Shown one piece after another: positions 51,701 through 61,173 of a DNA stretch of 64,000 bases (the first letter of the stretch is position 1; every line of letters begins with the position of its first letter). The DNA is from Peptoniphilus equinus (GTDB taxonomy: Bacteria > Bacillota > Clostridia > Tissierellales > Peptoniphilaceae), in contig NZ_CP115667.1 of assembly GCF_027921445.1 (NCBI RefSeq), positions 496,001 through 560,000 on the forward strand, read 5' to 3'. A program made the position numbers and the translations under genes. The notes under the pieces were generated by a model. That model searched no databases. It was not told the DNA's origin and was given only the letters and a program-made list of their open reading frames with translations.

Positions 51701-51881
51701 TGATATCCTTGATCACATTGCCGTCACCTATGATGTGGATGAGAATGTGGCGGCAGCCTTACAAGCTAGTGCTGATTATATCAAGTCCGAAGTCCTCGCT
51801 GACAGTCTTGAAGCTTCAGACGGTGGCGAAGCTGTGGATTTAAACGGTCACGAAGGTCGCATCAGGGTCACAAAATTATAA
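48786..51881 (+). CDS. ileS: Isoleucyl-tRNA synthetase, type 2 (eukaryote-like)
   Basis: A 1031-aa class I synthetase. Catalytic motifs: EGPPTANGKPGIHHV (HIGH region) and GKKMSKSKGNTVAPLELF (KMSKS, about residue 590). The editing domain has AWTTTPWTLPSNVAL and GTGIVHTAPGFGEDDY. Cys pairs CPRC, CDEC and CDKC suggest zinc sites. Length, the ANGKPGIHH form and the absence of the usual bacterial C-terminal zinc finger place it with type 2 IleS, the form usually insensitive to mupirocin. A T-box leader controls it. Confidence 0.97.
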   Translation: MKQFKPLSKEPVAQREEKISAYWDEIDLLKRSVETRDGKENFIFYEGPPTANGKPGIHHVISRTLKDLTCRYKTMSGYKVTRKAGWDTHGLPVEIEVEKKLGLHNKQDIEKYGVAAFNEKCRESVWEYESEWRRITRRMAYLIDMDDPYVTLDNNYIESVWALYNEFFKQGLIYEGHKILPYCPRCGTGLASHEVAQGYEEIKTTTVTAKFKLKGKDNEYFLAWTTTPWTLPSNVALAVNPNVDYVKVKVHDDIYYLAKDLADKVIDHEYEVLETFKGKELEYMEYEQLLDFIQPDKKAFYVVCADYVTTEDGTGIVHTAPGFGEDDYQTGRRYDLPVLKPVDEAGQFTETPWKGTFVIDADPEIIQYLIEHDLIFSKHKFMHNYPHCWRCHTPLIYYAHPSWYIEVTKLKEKLVENNKGVNWFPDFVGEKRFGNWLENLNDWAISRQRYWGTPLPIWRCDECGHTTSVGSRKELKERAIEDISEDIELHRPYVDDVHLKCDKCGHTMSRIPEVGDVWFDSGAMPFAQWHYPFEHQDDFESLFPADFICEGIDQTRGWFYSLLAIATLFKGKSPYKNVLVNDLILDKHGKKMSKSKGNTVAPLELFDKYGADVVRWYLLYVSPPWTPTKFDEDGLREVESKFFRSLRNIYNFFSLYANTDNLTPDDFDVAYEARDDIDKWLLSKYNRLLSDVEADMNAFDVTKVVRTIQNFVIEDLSNWYIRRNRRRFWKSEVDNDKRAVFATTYEVLLGLSKLIAPFVPFIAEELYENLTENESVHIEYYPRADVSKFQPEIEARMDLVRDLVALGRASRENAKIKVRQPLSKVIIDGNYKTLTSGLDELIKEELNVKAVDYEDDLSQFMNYELKPNFKVAGSILGSKIKDFSKYLQSVNAKDFVQALEAGPVSVELNGEPTDIVKDYILINIKSKPGFDVTMENNRFVILDTELTDELVNEGFVREFISKVQQMRKANDFDILDHIAVTYDVDENVAAALQASADYIKSEVLADSLEASDGGEAVDLNGHEGRIRVTKL

Positions 51882-51887
51882 AGCCAT

Positions 51888-51919
51888 AAAAAAGACGAGC
51901 CTTATAGCTCGTCTTTTTT
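51888..51919 (+). terminator. Terminator of ileS
   Basis: AAAAAAGACGAGC/GCTCGTCTTTTTT with a CTTATA loop. Confidence 0.93.
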
Positions 51920-51930
51920 GCTATCAGCGT

Positions 51931-51958
51931 CACAAAAAAAGAGCCGAAGCTCTTTGTG
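51931..51958 (-). terminator. Terminator of bioY
   Basis: On the minus strand CACAAAGAGC-TTCG-GCTCTTTTTTTGTG: a stem with a UUCG tetraloop and a T tract. Confidence 0.88.
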
Positions 51959-52495
51959 TTATTTTATCGCCTTTTTAATTTTGGGAGTAATCACACTGCA
52001 GATCACCATCTTAAATAGATCGCCGGGAATAAAAGGTATGACGCCGATGGCGAGCAGTGCATAAAAGCTCTCAGGTGCTTTGGACATACTTTGCAGTATG
52101 TAGTAAAGATAGGGTAGTCCCACGGCGTAAAAGATGAGCTCACCTACGACTGTGGCAAGGAAGAGGCGAATCGGTCGTGTTTCACCCTGAGTGAGTTTTG
52201 CAATGACGTAGGCGCCAACGGCAAAGCCGGGAATGAATCCGAATGATGGCGAAAAGACCGACTGAAGACCGCCGCGAAATCCCGCAAAGATGGGAAGGCC
52301 TATAAGACCGAGAAGCATATAGATCAATACACTAAGAAAAGCGTCAGCGGGGGCGAGAAGCAGCCCTGCCATAATGACAAAAAAGTTTTGAAATGTGATA
52401 GGTACCGCGCCAATGGGTACAGAGATAAAAGCGCCTACTGCGATGAGCGCAGTAAAGAGTGCAATGCGTGTGAGTCGTGAAGTTGTAAGTGTCAT
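51959..52495 (-). CDS. bioY: Biotin ECF transporter substrate-binding protein BioY
   Basis: A 178-aa protein from ATG 52495 (GGAGG on the minus strand); an upstream in-frame ATG lacks an RBS. Six hydrophobic segments and the BioY hallmarks: ALIAVGAFISVPIGAVPITF, ALLGLIGLPIFAGFRGGLQSV and LFKMVICSVITPKI at the end. It binds biotin in the membrane and docks to the ECF energising module, which is encoded 2 kb away (ecfA1-ecfA2-ecfT). No biotin synthesis gene is in view, so uptake may be essential. Confidence 0.93.
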   Translation of the reverse strand: MTLTTSRLTRIALFTALIAVGAFISVPIGAVPITFQNFFVIMAGLLLAPADAFLSVLIYMLLGLIGLPIFAGFRGGLQSVFSPSFGFIPGFAVGAYVIAKLTQGETRPIRLFLATVVGELIFYAVGLPYLYYILQSMSKAPESFYALLAIGVIPFIPGDLFKMVICSVITPKIKKAIK

Positions 52496-52516
52496 AAGTC
52501 CTCCTTTGAATAATGT

Positions 52517-52546
52517 TATTGTACAATAGGTTAACAATAGTGTCAA
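52517..52546 (-). promoter_or_regulatory. bioY promoter with an overlapping palindrome
   Basis: On the minus strand TTGACA, 17 nt, TACAAT. The perfect 12-bp palindrome TATTGTACAATA (52517-52528) covers the -10, and TGTTAACC lies within the spacer. A repressor bound here would block RNA polymerase. BirA is the obvious candidate but the site is not the usual GTTAAC-spacer-GTTAAC form. Confidence 0.6.
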
Positions 52547-52704
52547 TGATAATTAAATGTTAACTTAAAGTGCGTTTTTCAGGATGATAATAGCAGGATG
52601 GCACAATGATCGTAGGATAAGGTGTCCGCAGCGCGTCTCTTGAAAAATGTAAGTGGGATGGATATAATACACAAATGAGCAATACTGACTATAAAAGGAG
52701 TACT

Positions 52705-53496
52705 ATGTTACTAGTAATTGATGTGGGAAACACGTCCATTGTCTTTGGTGTGTACCACGAAAAAGAACTGATTCAAAATTTCCGTATTGCATCGGACCAG
52801 AAGCGAACGTCTGATGAATACGGTTTAATCTTTTACAATCTCTTAAGCCATGCAGGGATTGAGGCCAATCAAATTGATGATGTCATTGTATCGTCTGTGG
52901 TACCGAATTTAATGCATACGCTGCCGTCGATGATCATCAAGTATTTCAATCGTCGTCCGATCATTGTCAACATGGATTTGAACTATGACTTGAATATCCT
53001 CTATGACAATCCGAGCGCTGTCGGTGCGGATCGGATTGTGAATGCCGTGGCGGCATTGGAAAAGTACGGCGGACCTTGTATCATTATTGATATCGGTACG
53101 GCAATGACATTTTGTGCTGTGGATGGCAAGCGCAATTATTTGGGCGGCGCTATTTTTCCGGGTATCGGCATTTCAGCGGAAGCGCTTTTCTCTCGTACTT
53201 CAAAGCTCCCCCGTATTGAGATCATCAAAAAAGATCGCGTGATTCAAACCGATACCGTCTCCTCCATTCAGTCCGGGCTTTACCACGGTTTCAACCTGAT
53301 GATAGACGGCATCATCGAGAAGATGATGGAAGAAGAAGGCTGGCAGGCGGACACGACAAACATTATTTCCACCGGTGGCTTCTCTGCGCTGCTGACCCAT
53401 GAGTCCAAGTTTGATATGATTATCGACAGGGACTTGACTTTAGAGGGTCTTAGAATCATTTATGAGATGAACTCTGATGTCATTCTCAAACGATAA
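52705..53496 (+). CDS. coaX: Type III pantothenate kinase
   Basis: A 263-aa protein. I chose ATG 52705 because AAGGAG sits just before it and the family starts with LLVIDVGNTSIVFGVY; an ATG 30 nt upstream would add ten residues. ASKHA-fold motifs: the N-terminal Asp/Asn phosphate loop, PSAVGADRIVNAVAAL, IIDIGTAMTFCAVD and SIQSGLYHGF. It phosphorylates pantothenate, the first step of CoA synthesis, and is insensitive to CoA feedback. The stop overlaps the dus gene by 20 nt. Confidence 0.96.
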   Translation: MLLVIDVGNTSIVFGVYHEKELIQNFRIASDQKRTSDEYGLIFYNLLSHAGIEANQIDDVIVSSVVPNLMHTLPSMIIKYFNRRPIIVNMDLNYDLNILYDNPSAVGADRIVNAVAALEKYGGPCIIIDIGTAMTFCAVDGKRNYLGGAIFPGIGISAEALFSRTSKLPRIEIIKKDRVIQTDTVSSIQSGLYHGFNLMIDGIIEKMMEEEGWQADTTNIISTGGFSALLTHESKFDMIIDRDLTLEGLRIIYEMNSDVILKR

Positions 53497-54436
53497 ACCC
53501 ATTTTAGGACTGAGTCCGCTTGCCGGCTACACGGATGCGGCATTTCGTCTTTTGGCGTCACGGGAAGGTGCGGATGAAGTGACCACGGAAATGGTATCGG
53601 TGAAGGGATTGGTGTATAACGACAGAAAGACCGATACGATTCTGTATCGTTTTGCTGACGAGGCGCACACCGTGGTACAGCTTTTCGGAAGAGAGTGGCG
53701 GGAGTTTGAAGTGGCGGCGAAGAAGGTGTCGGACCGAGGGTTTGCGGCTATTGATATCAACATGGGATGTCCTGCTCCGAAGATTGTTAAAAATGGCGCA
53801 GGGAGCGCGCTGCTGTTAGAGCCGGATAGAGTCTACGATATTGTCAGAGCGACAGTGAGCGCTACGGATTTGCCGGTTCATGTCAAACTGCGTATGGGCA
53901 TTGAAGGCGTGAGTTCGGTGAATGCCGCCTTGGCTGCAGAGCGGGGCGGAGCCAAGCGGCTCACGGTGCACGGCAGAACGCGTGAGGCTTATTACAGCGG
54001 CGAGGCGGACTGGTCCTACATTAAGAAGATTAAAGATATGGTTGCCATTCCCGTGTTGGGCAATGGCGATGTGAATAGCTTTGAGACATTTCGTCGGCGA
54101 CTGGAGGAGACTCGTGTGGACGGTGTGACCATTGGCCGCGGCGCCATCGGCAATCCCTTTATCTTCAGAGAAATTCAGTGCGGTATTCGAGATGAGCTCT
54201 ACACGCCCCCAAGTTTAGAGGAGCGTGTGGCTACAGCCATCTATCAACTTCGTCTTGGAAGTACAGTCAAAGGTGAACACAGGGCGGTTCTTGAAATGCG
54301 TAAACAGCTTATTGGCTATTTAAAAGGCGAACCCGGCAACAAAGAGGTGAGGGAGGTTATCAATCGACTGACGACAGTCCAAGAAGTTGAGGACGTCCTG
54401 AAATCCTATCTCATACAACGTTCCAATGCACAGTAG
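53477..54436 (+). CDS. dusB: tRNA-dihydrouridine synthase (Dus family)
   Basis: A 319-aa FMN enzyme: LSPLAGYTDAAFRLLASREG, TTEMVSVKGLVYND, INMGCPAPKIVKNGAGSALL with the catalytic Cys, VHGRTREAYYSGEADW, NGDVNSFETF and GVTIGRGAIGNPFIF. It reduces specific uridines in the D-loop of tRNA. The coaX-dus order is common in clostridia. The start lies 20 nt inside coaX with no strong RBS of its own, so it probably relies on coupling. The DusB-type assignment is approximate. Confidence 0.93.
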   Translation: MSFSNDKPILGLSPLAGYTDAAFRLLASREGADEVTTEMVSVKGLVYNDRKTDTILYRFADEAHTVVQLFGREWREFEVAAKKVSDRGFAAIDINMGCPAPKIVKNGAGSALLLEPDRVYDIVRATVSATDLPVHVKLRMGIEGVSSVNAALAAERGGAKRLTVHGRTREAYYSGEADWSYIKKIKDMVAIPVLGNGDVNSFETFRRRLEETRVDGVTIGRGAIGNPFIFREIQCGIRDELYTPPSLEERVATAIYQLRLGSTVKGEHRAVLEMRKQLIGYLKGEPGNKEVREVINRLTTVQEVEDVLKSYLIQRSNAQ

Positions 54437-54557
54437 AGGTCACGACGGCGTGGCCTCTTCGCATGTGAAGCGTAGGCGACGGGGATGACGGGGATATGGA
54501 ACAAAAGCATTGAAAAGGTTCAAGGCTTGTACTACACTAAGTAAATGAGGTACAGAC

Positions 54558-55376
54558 ATGATTGAAATCAAAAATGTAAGTTTTAAATACAATGAAGAAG
54601 ATTCCGACGTGATTAAGGATTTGAACCTTACCATTGAGCAGGGAGATTTTGTAGCCGTGTTAGGACACAACGGCAGCGGCAAGAGTACCCTGGCCAAGCT
54701 CATCAACGGCTTACTCTTACCGACTCAGGGCGATGTGCTTGTAGATGGCATGAATACCAAGAACGATGAGGACATTTGGTCCATTCGTTCCCGTGCCGGC
54801 ATGGTATTTCAGAATCCGGACAATCAAATTGTCGCTACCATGGTGGAGGAAGATGTAGCTTTCGGTCCTGAGAATTTGGGCATTGAACACGATGAGATGC
54901 TCAAACGCGTGGACTTTGCTTTGGATGCTGTGGATATGGACGCCTTTCGCAAGAATGCGCCTCACTTACTCTCCGGAGGACAGAAACAGCGTGTCGCCAT
55001 TGCAGGCATTCTCGCCATGACGCCGGAATACATTATCCTGGATGAACCGACAGCCATGCTGGATCCTGTCGGGCGTAACGAAGTGATGGCGACGATACAA
55101 AAGCTCAATGCGACTCAAAATAAGACGATTATTCTTATTACCCATTACATGGACGAAGCAGCTCAGGCGAAGCGGCTGATTGTCATGGAAGCAGGTCAGG
55201 TGATTTTAGAAGGTGAGCCACGGGAAGTGTTCTCCAATGTGGAACAGGTGAAGGCCATCGGTCTGGATGTGCCGCAAGTGACAGAGCTTGCCTGGGCATT
55301 GAAAAAAGAGGGTGTGGATATCAATACGAAAATCCTCACGGTGAAAGAATTAGTAGGTGAGCTATGGCGTTTGTAG
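54558..55376 (+). CDS. ecfA1: Energy-coupling factor transporter ATPase EcfA1
   Basis: A 272-aa ATPase. Walker [17 protein letters not shown]-loop [20 protein letters not shown], signature [16 protein letters not shown], Walker [16 protein letters not shown], and switch [11 protein letters not shown]. The [20 protein letters not shown] block is the ECF type. It forms the A1-A2-T module that powers S-components such as BioY. It overlaps ecfA2 by 13 nt. The 120 nt before it (54437-54557) hold no gene. Confidence 0.95.
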   Translation: MIEIKNVSFKYNEEDSDVIKDLNLTIEQGDFVAVLGHNGSGKSTLAKLINGLLLPTQGDVLVDGMNTKNDEDIWSIRSRAGMVFQNPDNQIVATMVEEDVAFGPENLGIEHDEMLKRVDFALDAVDMDAFRKNAPHLLSGGQKQRVAIAGILAMTPEYIILDEPTAMLDPVGRNEVMATIQKLNATQNKTIILITHYMDEAAQAKRLIVMEAGQVILEGEPREVFSNVEQVKAIGLDVPQVTELAWALKKEGVDINTKILTVKELVGELWRL

Positions 55377-56227
55377 AAGTCAGAGATCTTGTGCATATTT
55401 ATAATCCCGGCTCCACGTTTGAGAAGCGGGCGCTCAACGGTGTCAACTTCAGTATTGAATCCGGAGAGTTTGTCGGACTCATTGGACATACGGGCAGCGG
55501 CAAGTCCACGCTCATTCAGCATTTAAACGGTCTGTTAAAACCCACTGGCGGCAGTATTGTTATTGACGGCGAGGATATTGCCGGTAAAGATGTCAAGCTG
55601 GCCGATGTGCGTAAAAAAGTCGGACTGGTGTTCCAATATCCGGAGTATCAACTTTTTGAAGAGACTATTGAGAGGGACATCGCCTTCGGCCCGAAAAATC
55701 AGGGCCTGTCTGCGGATGAAGTCACTGAACGGGTGAAGGAGGCCATGAATGCCGTCGGTCTGGACTATGATGACATGAAAGATCGCAGTCCTTTTGAACT
55801 GTCCGGCGGACAAAAGCGGCGTGTGGCTATTGCAGGTGTGCTTGCGATGATGCCAAAGCTCCTCATTCTTGACGAGCCCACAGCAGGCCTTGACCCTCAC
55901 GGACGGGATGAAATTCTTCAGGAGATCAAAGACATCTTTAAAAAGCGGGATATTACCATTATTGTAGTTTCCCACTCCATGGAAGACATCGCTGAAGTGG
56001 CGGATCGTATTATTGTCATGACGGGCGGTACGGTCATGATGGACGATGCGCCGCGAGAGATTTTTAAACGGGAAGATGAGTTGGTGGCAATCGGACTCGG
56101 GGTTCCTCAAGTGACATCTTTTATGCGAGCTTTTAACAAGGTTTGCGGTGGGGTGGATGACGACTGCATCACCATTGATGAAGCCAAGGCGGAATTGCTG
56201 AGCTATTTAGGGGGACGGCATGCTTAA
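55364..56227 (+). CDS. ecfA2: Energy-coupling factor transporter ATPase EcfA2
   Basis: A 287-aa ATPase: Walker [22 protein letters not shown]-loop [20 protein letters not shown], signature [16 protein letters not shown], Walker [16 protein letters not shown], and [15 protein letters not shown]. The [11 protein letters not shown] motif distinguishes EcfA2 from EcfA1. It pairs with EcfA1 and binds the coupling helices of EcfT. The start lies inside ecfA1 and the stop overlaps ecfT by 8 nt. Confidence 0.95.
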   Translation: MAFVEVRDLVHIYNPGSTFEKRALNGVNFSIESGEFVGLIGHTGSGKSTLIQHLNGLLKPTGGSIVIDGEDIAGKDVKLADVRKKVGLVFQYPEYQLFEETIERDIAFGPKNQGLSADEVTERVKEAMNAVGLDYDDMKDRSPFELSGGQKRRVAIAGVLAMMPKLLILDEPTAGLDPHGRDEILQEIKDIFKKRDITIIVVSHSMEDIAEVADRIIVMTGGTVMMDDAPREIFKREDELVAIGLGVPQVTSFMRAFNKVCGGVDDDCITIDEAKAELLSYLGGRHA

Positions 56228-57038
56228 AGATATCACCATAGGACAGTACTATCCCGTGGATTCACCCATCCACCGCTTGGACCCTCGCAGTAAGATCATT
56301 GCCATTATGATTTTTATTGTGAGCCTCTTTTTAATCGAAGGGTACACGCCGTATATTTTGGTCTTGGGTCTTCTGGTTGTGACCGTGAGCCTGTCCAAAA
56401 TCCCGATGAAACTGGTGGTGAAAGGGATTAAGCCGCTGCGCTGGATTTTACTTATCACCTTTGTCATCAATCTGCTCTTTATCCCCGGCGGCAAGACTCT
56501 GGTGCAGTTTGGCGTGGTGAGAGTGACAGAAACGGGGCTTCAAACCGCAGTACTCATGGCCATACGATTGGTTTTTCTTGTCATGGGTACCAGTATGCTG
56601 ACCTTGACGACATCACCTATTGAACTCACCGACGGCATTGAGTTATTGCTCAATCCCCTTAAGCGCATCGGTGTACCGGCACATGAAATTGCGATGATGA
56701 TGACAATTGCCCTGCGATTTATTCCGACACTTGTCGAAGAAACGGATAAAATTATGAAGGCACAGATGGCTCGGGGGGCTGATTTTGAGAGCGGGAACCT
56801 CATGGCTCGTGCACGAAATCTCGTGCCGCTTTTGGTGCCGCTGTTTATCAACTCTTTTCGCCGCGCCGATGAGCTGGCCACAGCTATGGAAGCTCGCTGT
56901 TACCGCGGCGGCGGGGGACGGACGAAGTATCGACAACTTCATATTCAGTCCCGGGATTATATTGCTGTCGGAGTCATGGTGGCTTTAGCGGCAGTGCTTA
57001 TTGGTATTAAATTTTTGCCTGACGGGATGATCCTATGA
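56220..57038 (+). CDS. ecfT: Energy-coupling factor transmembrane protein EcfT
   Basis: A 272-aa membrane protein: [19 protein letters not shown] at the start, about five to six helices, and the two Ala-Arg-Gly-type coupling motifs, QMARGADF and [10 protein letters not shown], which contact the ATPases (the second reads ARC in place of ARG). It links ATP hydrolysis to S-component toppling. As the only T-protein in view it is probably shared by several vitamin S-components, including BioY. It overlaps truA by 4 nt. Confidence 0.95.
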   Translation: MLKDITIGQYYPVDSPIHRLDPRSKIIAIMIFIVSLFLIEGYTPYILVLGLLVVTVSLSKIPMKLVVKGIKPLRWILLITFVINLLFIPGGKTLVQFGVVRVTETGLQTAVLMAIRLVFLVMGTSMLTLTTSPIELTDGIELLLNPLKRIGVPAHEIAMMMTIALRFIPTLVEETDKIMKAQMARGADFESGNLMARARNLVPLLVPLFINSFRRADELATAMEARCYRGGGGRTKYRQLHIQSRDYIAVGVMVALAAVLIGIKFLPDGMIL

Positions 57039-57772
57039 ATGTGAAGTTGGTTGTCAGCTATGACGGTACGGCTTTTCACGGCTTTCAGTCTCAGCCGAAT
57101 GTGGTGACTGTGGAAGAAACCTTACGTCGTGGGGTGACAGCCGCTCTTATGGATGAGCACATTAAATTATGTTACGCCGGACGCACCGACAACGACGTTC
57201 ACGCTTTCGGACAAGTGGTGAACTTTCACACGGATTCCGTTGTGGCTTTAAGTAATATGGCCCGTCTTATTAATTTTCATTTGCCGGAGACTGTCTCCGT
57301 GCTGTCTGCAGAAGCGGTGCCTGAAGATTTTCATGCCAGATACAGTGCTGTGGGCAAACACTACACCTATTTGATTTACAACGGCTTTCAGCGTCATCCG
57401 CTCTATGAGAAGCGTGCCATGCATGTGAGCTATAATCTGGATCATGAGAGGATGGAGCGCGCACTCCAAAAAATTTGCGGGGAGCAGGATTATGTGAGTT
57501 TTATGGGGCGATATGCTGTGGTCAAGGACACGATACGGCGAGTGGATGCAATCACGGTTCGCCGAGTTGGCGATCTTATCATACTGGACTTTTATGGAAA
57601 GAGTTTTTTAAAGAATATGGTGCGCATTTTAGTGGGCAGTGCGGTTGAAGTCGGCCGAGGCCGTTGTGATGAAAATTTTCTCTATGATGCGATGGTGAAG
57701 CGAGACCGAAAAGCGGCCGGACCTACGGCGCCGGGATGGGGTTTGTACCTTACTGACATTGCATATGATTAA
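57035..57772 (+). CDS. truA: tRNA pseudouridine synthase A
   Basis: A 245-aa enzyme: VSYDGTAFHGFQSQPN, CYAGRTDNDVHAFGQVVNF containing the catalytic Asp, ARYSAVGKHYTYLIYN, and FYGKSFLKNMVRILVGSAVEVGRG. It isomerises U38-U40 in the anticodon stem. The ecfA1-ecfA2-ecfT-truA order is standard for Firmicutes. GTD-to-GRTD spacing and total length are normal. Confidence 0.96.
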   Translation: MNVKLVVSYDGTAFHGFQSQPNVVTVEETLRRGVTAALMDEHIKLCYAGRTDNDVHAFGQVVNFHTDSVVALSNMARLINFHLPETVSVLSAEAVPEDFHARYSAVGKHYTYLIYNGFQRHPLYEKRAMHVSYNLDHERMERALQKICGEQDYVSFMGRYAVVKDTIRRVDAITVRRVGDLIILDFYGKSFLKNMVRILVGSAVEVGRGRCDENFLYDAMVKRDRKAAGPTAPGWGLYLTDIAYD

Positions 57773-57774
57773 CA

Positions 57775-57797
57775 GGAGCCTTCGGGCTTCTTTTTTT
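57775..57797 (+). terminator. Terminator of the ecf-truA operon
   Basis: GGAGCC-TTCG-GGCTTC (one G-U pair), then seven T. Confidence 0.93.
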
Positions 57798-57922
57798 GTG
57801 GGTAGGTCGGATGAAATGGATTAAATTTCAAAAAAATTACTTATATAAAAAAAGTTAACGGTCTTCGATATGGATACGGGTATAAAAACAATAAGTTATT
57901 TATTAAAACAATAGGAGGTACT

Positions 57923-59629
57923 ATGAAAAATCCAATGGATAAAAATGGGCTGGGAAAACCGCTTCCGAGTCGCAATGATCACATCAATGGGCCTAAGACC
58001 ATGACAACGGCCTCCGGCGCACCGGTAGTCAATAATGAAGATACCATGACAGCCGGTGAGCGCGGTCCTCAAGTGCTGCAAGATTTTTATTTGCTTGAAA
58101 AACATGCTCACTTCAATCGGGAGGTTATACCTGAACGCCGTATGCACGCCAAAGGTTCCGGCGCATTCGGAACATTTACTGTCACTCACGACATCACTCA
58201 GTATACTAAAGCTAAGATTTTCTCTGAAATAGGTAAAAAGACTGAAATGTTTGCACGGTTTTCCACGGTTGCGGGGGAACGGGGTGCGGCTGATGCGGAG
58301 CGTGATATCCGCGGTTTTGCTGTGAAATTCTACACCGAAGATGGCAATTGGGACATCGTCGGGAACAATACACCGGTCTTCTTTTTTAGAGATCCTAAGA
58401 AGTTTATCGACCTAAACCATGCGGTCAAACGTGATCCGCGCACCAATTTGAGAAGTCCTAATACCAACTGGGATTTTTGGACTTCACTGCCCGAGTCGCT
58501 GCTTCAAGTCACGATTACTATGAGTGATCGCGGCATTCCATCCAGTTTCCGTTATATGCATGGCTTCGGTTCTCACACCTATAGTTTAATTAATGACAAA
58601 AACGAACGGGTTTGGGTCAAGTTCCACCATAGATCGGTTCAAGGCATTCAAAACTTTACCGACCAGGAAGCGGAAATGGTGGTGGGTAAAGATCGGGAAT
58701 CCAGCGGTCGTGATCTTTATGAAGCCATTGAAAAGGGCATGTATCCAAAGTGGAAGTTCTATATTCAAGTCATGACTGAAGAGCAAGCTAAGGACTGCCC
58801 GTTCAATCCGTTTGACCTCACCAAAATGTGGCCGAAGAAAGCATATCCGCTTATCGAAGTTGGTGAATGGGAACTCAATCGCAATGCAGACAATTTCTAT
58901 CAAGATGTGGAACAAGCGGCTTTTACGCCGGCCAATATTGTACCGGGGATCGGATTTAGTCCGGACCGTATGCTTCAGACACGGATCTTTGCCTATGGCG
59001 ATGCACAGCGTTATCGCTTAGGTGTGAACCATCACCAAATTCCTGTCAATTCACCAAAAGGTGTGAAACATCCGCACTCTTTCCATCGTGACGGTCAGAT
59101 GCGTGTGGACGGGAACTTGGGATCGGAACTGCATTATGCACCGAACAGTTATGGCGACTGGAACGATCATCCTGATATGGCGGAACCGCCTATGGAAGGA
59201 GGCAATGCGGATTACTACGATTTTCGCAAAGATGACCACGACTACTTTACGCAACCCGGCGAGCTTTTCCGTGCCATGACCGATGCACAACAGTTGGTGC
59301 TCGTGGAAAACACTGCGAGGGCGATGGAAGATGCGACGCTCCAAATCAAACACCGCCACATTCGCAACTGCCATCAGGCCGATGAGAGCTATGGAACCAT
59401 GTTAGCGGCAGCTCTGGGTATTGATATCGACACGGTGGATCTGACAGAAGCTTCCTACGACAGTCGAGCACAGTGGGAAAAAGATCGTCACAGAGATGCG
59501 GATTTGGATCAGCCGACAGAAGCGGCTGAACCTGAAACAGCGAAAGATCTCCCAGCTGAAGGCAGAGATACGAACGTCAGCGATCCCGCCTCTCTCACGG
59601 ATTGGCAAGCAGATCCATATCTTCTATAA
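57923..59629 (+). CDS. katA: Monofunctional haem catalase
   Basis: A 568-aa catalase with AGGAGG upstream. Active site: [13 protein letters not shown] with the distal His (about 73), [33 protein letters not shown] with the distal Asn (about 146), and [19 protein letters not shown] with the haem-ligating Tyr (about 357). A hydrophilic C-terminal extension of about 50 residues, rich in Glu, Ala and Asp, follows the core. It decomposes H2O2. Haem supply is a question, as no haem genes are seen nearby. No clear PerR box was recognised upstream. Confidence 0.96.
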   Translation: MKNPMDKNGLGKPLPSRNDHINGPKTMTTASGAPVVNNEDTMTAGERGPQVLQDFYLLEKHAHFNREVIPERRMHAKGSGAFGTFTVTHDITQYTKAKIFSEIGKKTEMFARFSTVAGERGAADAERDIRGFAVKFYTEDGNWDIVGNNTPVFFFRDPKKFIDLNHAVKRDPRTNLRSPNTNWDFWTSLPESLLQVTITMSDRGIPSSFRYMHGFGSHTYSLINDKNERVWVKFHHRSVQGIQNFTDQEAEMVVGKDRESSGRDLYEAIEKGMYPKWKFYIQVMTEEQAKDCPFNPFDLTKMWPKKAYPLIEVGEWELNRNADNFYQDVEQAAFTPANIVPGIGFSPDRMLQTRIFAYGDAQRYRLGVNHHQIPVNSPKGVKHPHSFHRDGQMRVDGNLGSELHYAPNSYGDWNDHPDMAEPPMEGGNADYYDFRKDDHDYFTQPGELFRAMTDAQQLVLVENTARAMEDATLQIKHRHIRNCHQADESYGTMLAAALGIDIDTVDLTEASYDSRAQWEKDRHRDADLDQPTEAAEPETAKDLPAEGRDTNVSDPASLTDWQADPYLL

Positions 59630-59653
59630 GCACATAAAAATTTAAAAAATTTT

Positions 59654-59683
59654 AAGTCGATAGGGTTCCCTGTCGGCTTTTTT
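59654..59683 (+). terminator. Terminator of the catalase gene
   Basis: AGTCGATAGGG/CCCTGTCGGCT, with G-U pairs and a T tract. Confidence 0.8.
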
Positions 59684-59708
59684 GCTATACTGTGATAAGG
59701 AGGTCATC

Positions 59709-61037
59709 ATGGAACTGATCACATTGTTATTATTTTCTCTGACACTTGGACTTTGCGTGATTTTAAACCTGCCGGTGCTTGTGGCGCTGGTAGTTGGATA
59801 CCTACTGTTTTTAGGCTACGGTCTTTTAAAAGGCCATCGGGGATCGGAGCTGATCCGCGCCTCACTTCATTCTGCAAAGGACTGCGGCACCATTTTATTT
59901 GTCTTTTTACTTGTCGGAGCTATCTCGGCCCTTTGGCGGGCATCGGGCACTATTGCCACCTTTATAGAGTTGGGCGTGTCTGTGATGAATCCGGCGCTGT
60001 TTTACGCCATTATCTTTATACTTAACACGCTGCTGTCGCTTTTGATCGGCAGTTCGTTAGGCACATCGGCCACCATGGGTGTCATTTCCATATCGTTGTG
60101 CCGCGTCATGGGTTTGAACGAAGTCCTTACAGCAGGGGCCGTCGTCTCCGGCATCTTTGTCGGCGATCGCAACTCACCGGTATCTACCAGTGCGCTATTG
60201 ATTGCCACCGTCACCAATACCGACTTATTCGATAATTTAAAACGGATGATTAAGACAGGCATTGTGCCTTGGCTCCTGACTCTTTTGATCTATCTGCTTC
60301 TGGGACTCGGTGCAGAAGGTCAGGTGCCGTCGAATGTCACCGCCGCATATAGAAGTTACTTTAATATGTCGCTGCTGACTTTGCTCCCCGGACTCATCAT
60401 TATCGGGCTCAGTTTATTTCGCATAGGCATAAAGAAACTGCTTTTTATCAGTATTGCCTTTAGCATAGGGATCACTTTCATCTTGCAGGATGTCCCGCTT
60501 CGAGATATTTTGAGCTATACCGTGTTCGGCTTTGTCACCCGAAGGCCGGACATCAATGCGACCTTGCAAGGTGGCGGAGTCGTCAGTATGTTACAGGCGT
60601 GTATCGTCGTCTTTATCTCCTGTGCATACTCCGGACTTTTTGAAGTCACCGGACTGCTTATGGCTATCAAAACTAAGCTGGAAGATATGGGGAGTCTTAT
60701 TACACCGTATGGCGCTATGTTAGTGACAGCAGTCGTCACAGCTGCCGTCGCCTGTAATCAAACTCTTGCGAATATCCTCACCAACAATCTGATGGACACC
60801 TCCGTACCTAATGACAAAGAGCGTGCTCTGATGATTGAAAATACCACGCAGACCATTTCGGGGCTCATCCCTTACAACATTGCTGTCGCCATTCCTCTGG
60901 CCAATATGAATATGGGTTCAGAAAGTATCCCGTATATGTTTTTTCTCTATCTGTTGCCGGTGTGTAATTTCTTTATTTGGGAAAGCAGGCGAGGCAAGGA
61001 CATTTATAAAGGACCGGCATCAACGAAATCGATCTAA
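59709..61037 (+). CDS. NhaC-type Na+/H+ antiporter family protein
   Basis: A 442-aa protein from ATG 59709 (AAGGAGG). About 11-12 membrane helices. NhaC-like features: a helix break in LIGSSLGTSATMGVISISL, GAVVSGIFVGDRNSPVSTSALL (Asp in a re-entrant helix), and AVVTAAVACNQTLANILT. Members exchange Na+ for H+ or organic anions such as malate and lactate, so the exact solutes are uncertain. It appears monocistronic between catalase and the fusion gene. Confidence 0.88.
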   Translation: MELITLLLFSLTLGLCVILNLPVLVALVVGYLLFLGYGLLKGHRGSELIRASLHSAKDCGTILFVFLLVGAISALWRASGTIATFIELGVSVMNPALFYAIIFILNTLLSLLIGSSLGTSATMGVISISLCRVMGLNEVLTAGAVVSGIFVGDRNSPVSTSALLIATVTNTDLFDNLKRMIKTGIVPWLLTLLIYLLLGLGAEGQVPSNVTAAYRSYFNMSLLTLLPGLIIIGLSLFRIGIKKLLFISIAFSIGITFILQDVPLRDILSYTVFGFVTRRPDINATLQGGGVVSMLQACIVVFISCAYSGLFEVTGLLMAIKTKLEDMGSLITPYGAMLVTAVVTAAVACNQTLANILTNNLMDTSVPNDKERALMIENTTQTISGLIPYNIAVAIPLANMNMGSESIPYMFFLYLLPVCNFFIWESRRGKDIYKGPASTKSI

Positions 61038-61173
61038 ACATTATCAAAATAAGCCGGGTGGGCAGGGTGCTCGGAAACAATTTTTGGAATCGTAATCCCA
61101 CAGGGTATGTTCCAAGATTGAATGGGTAGATATACCATAGAGTTTAGGTAAAGCTTTCTTAATAAAAGGTATT

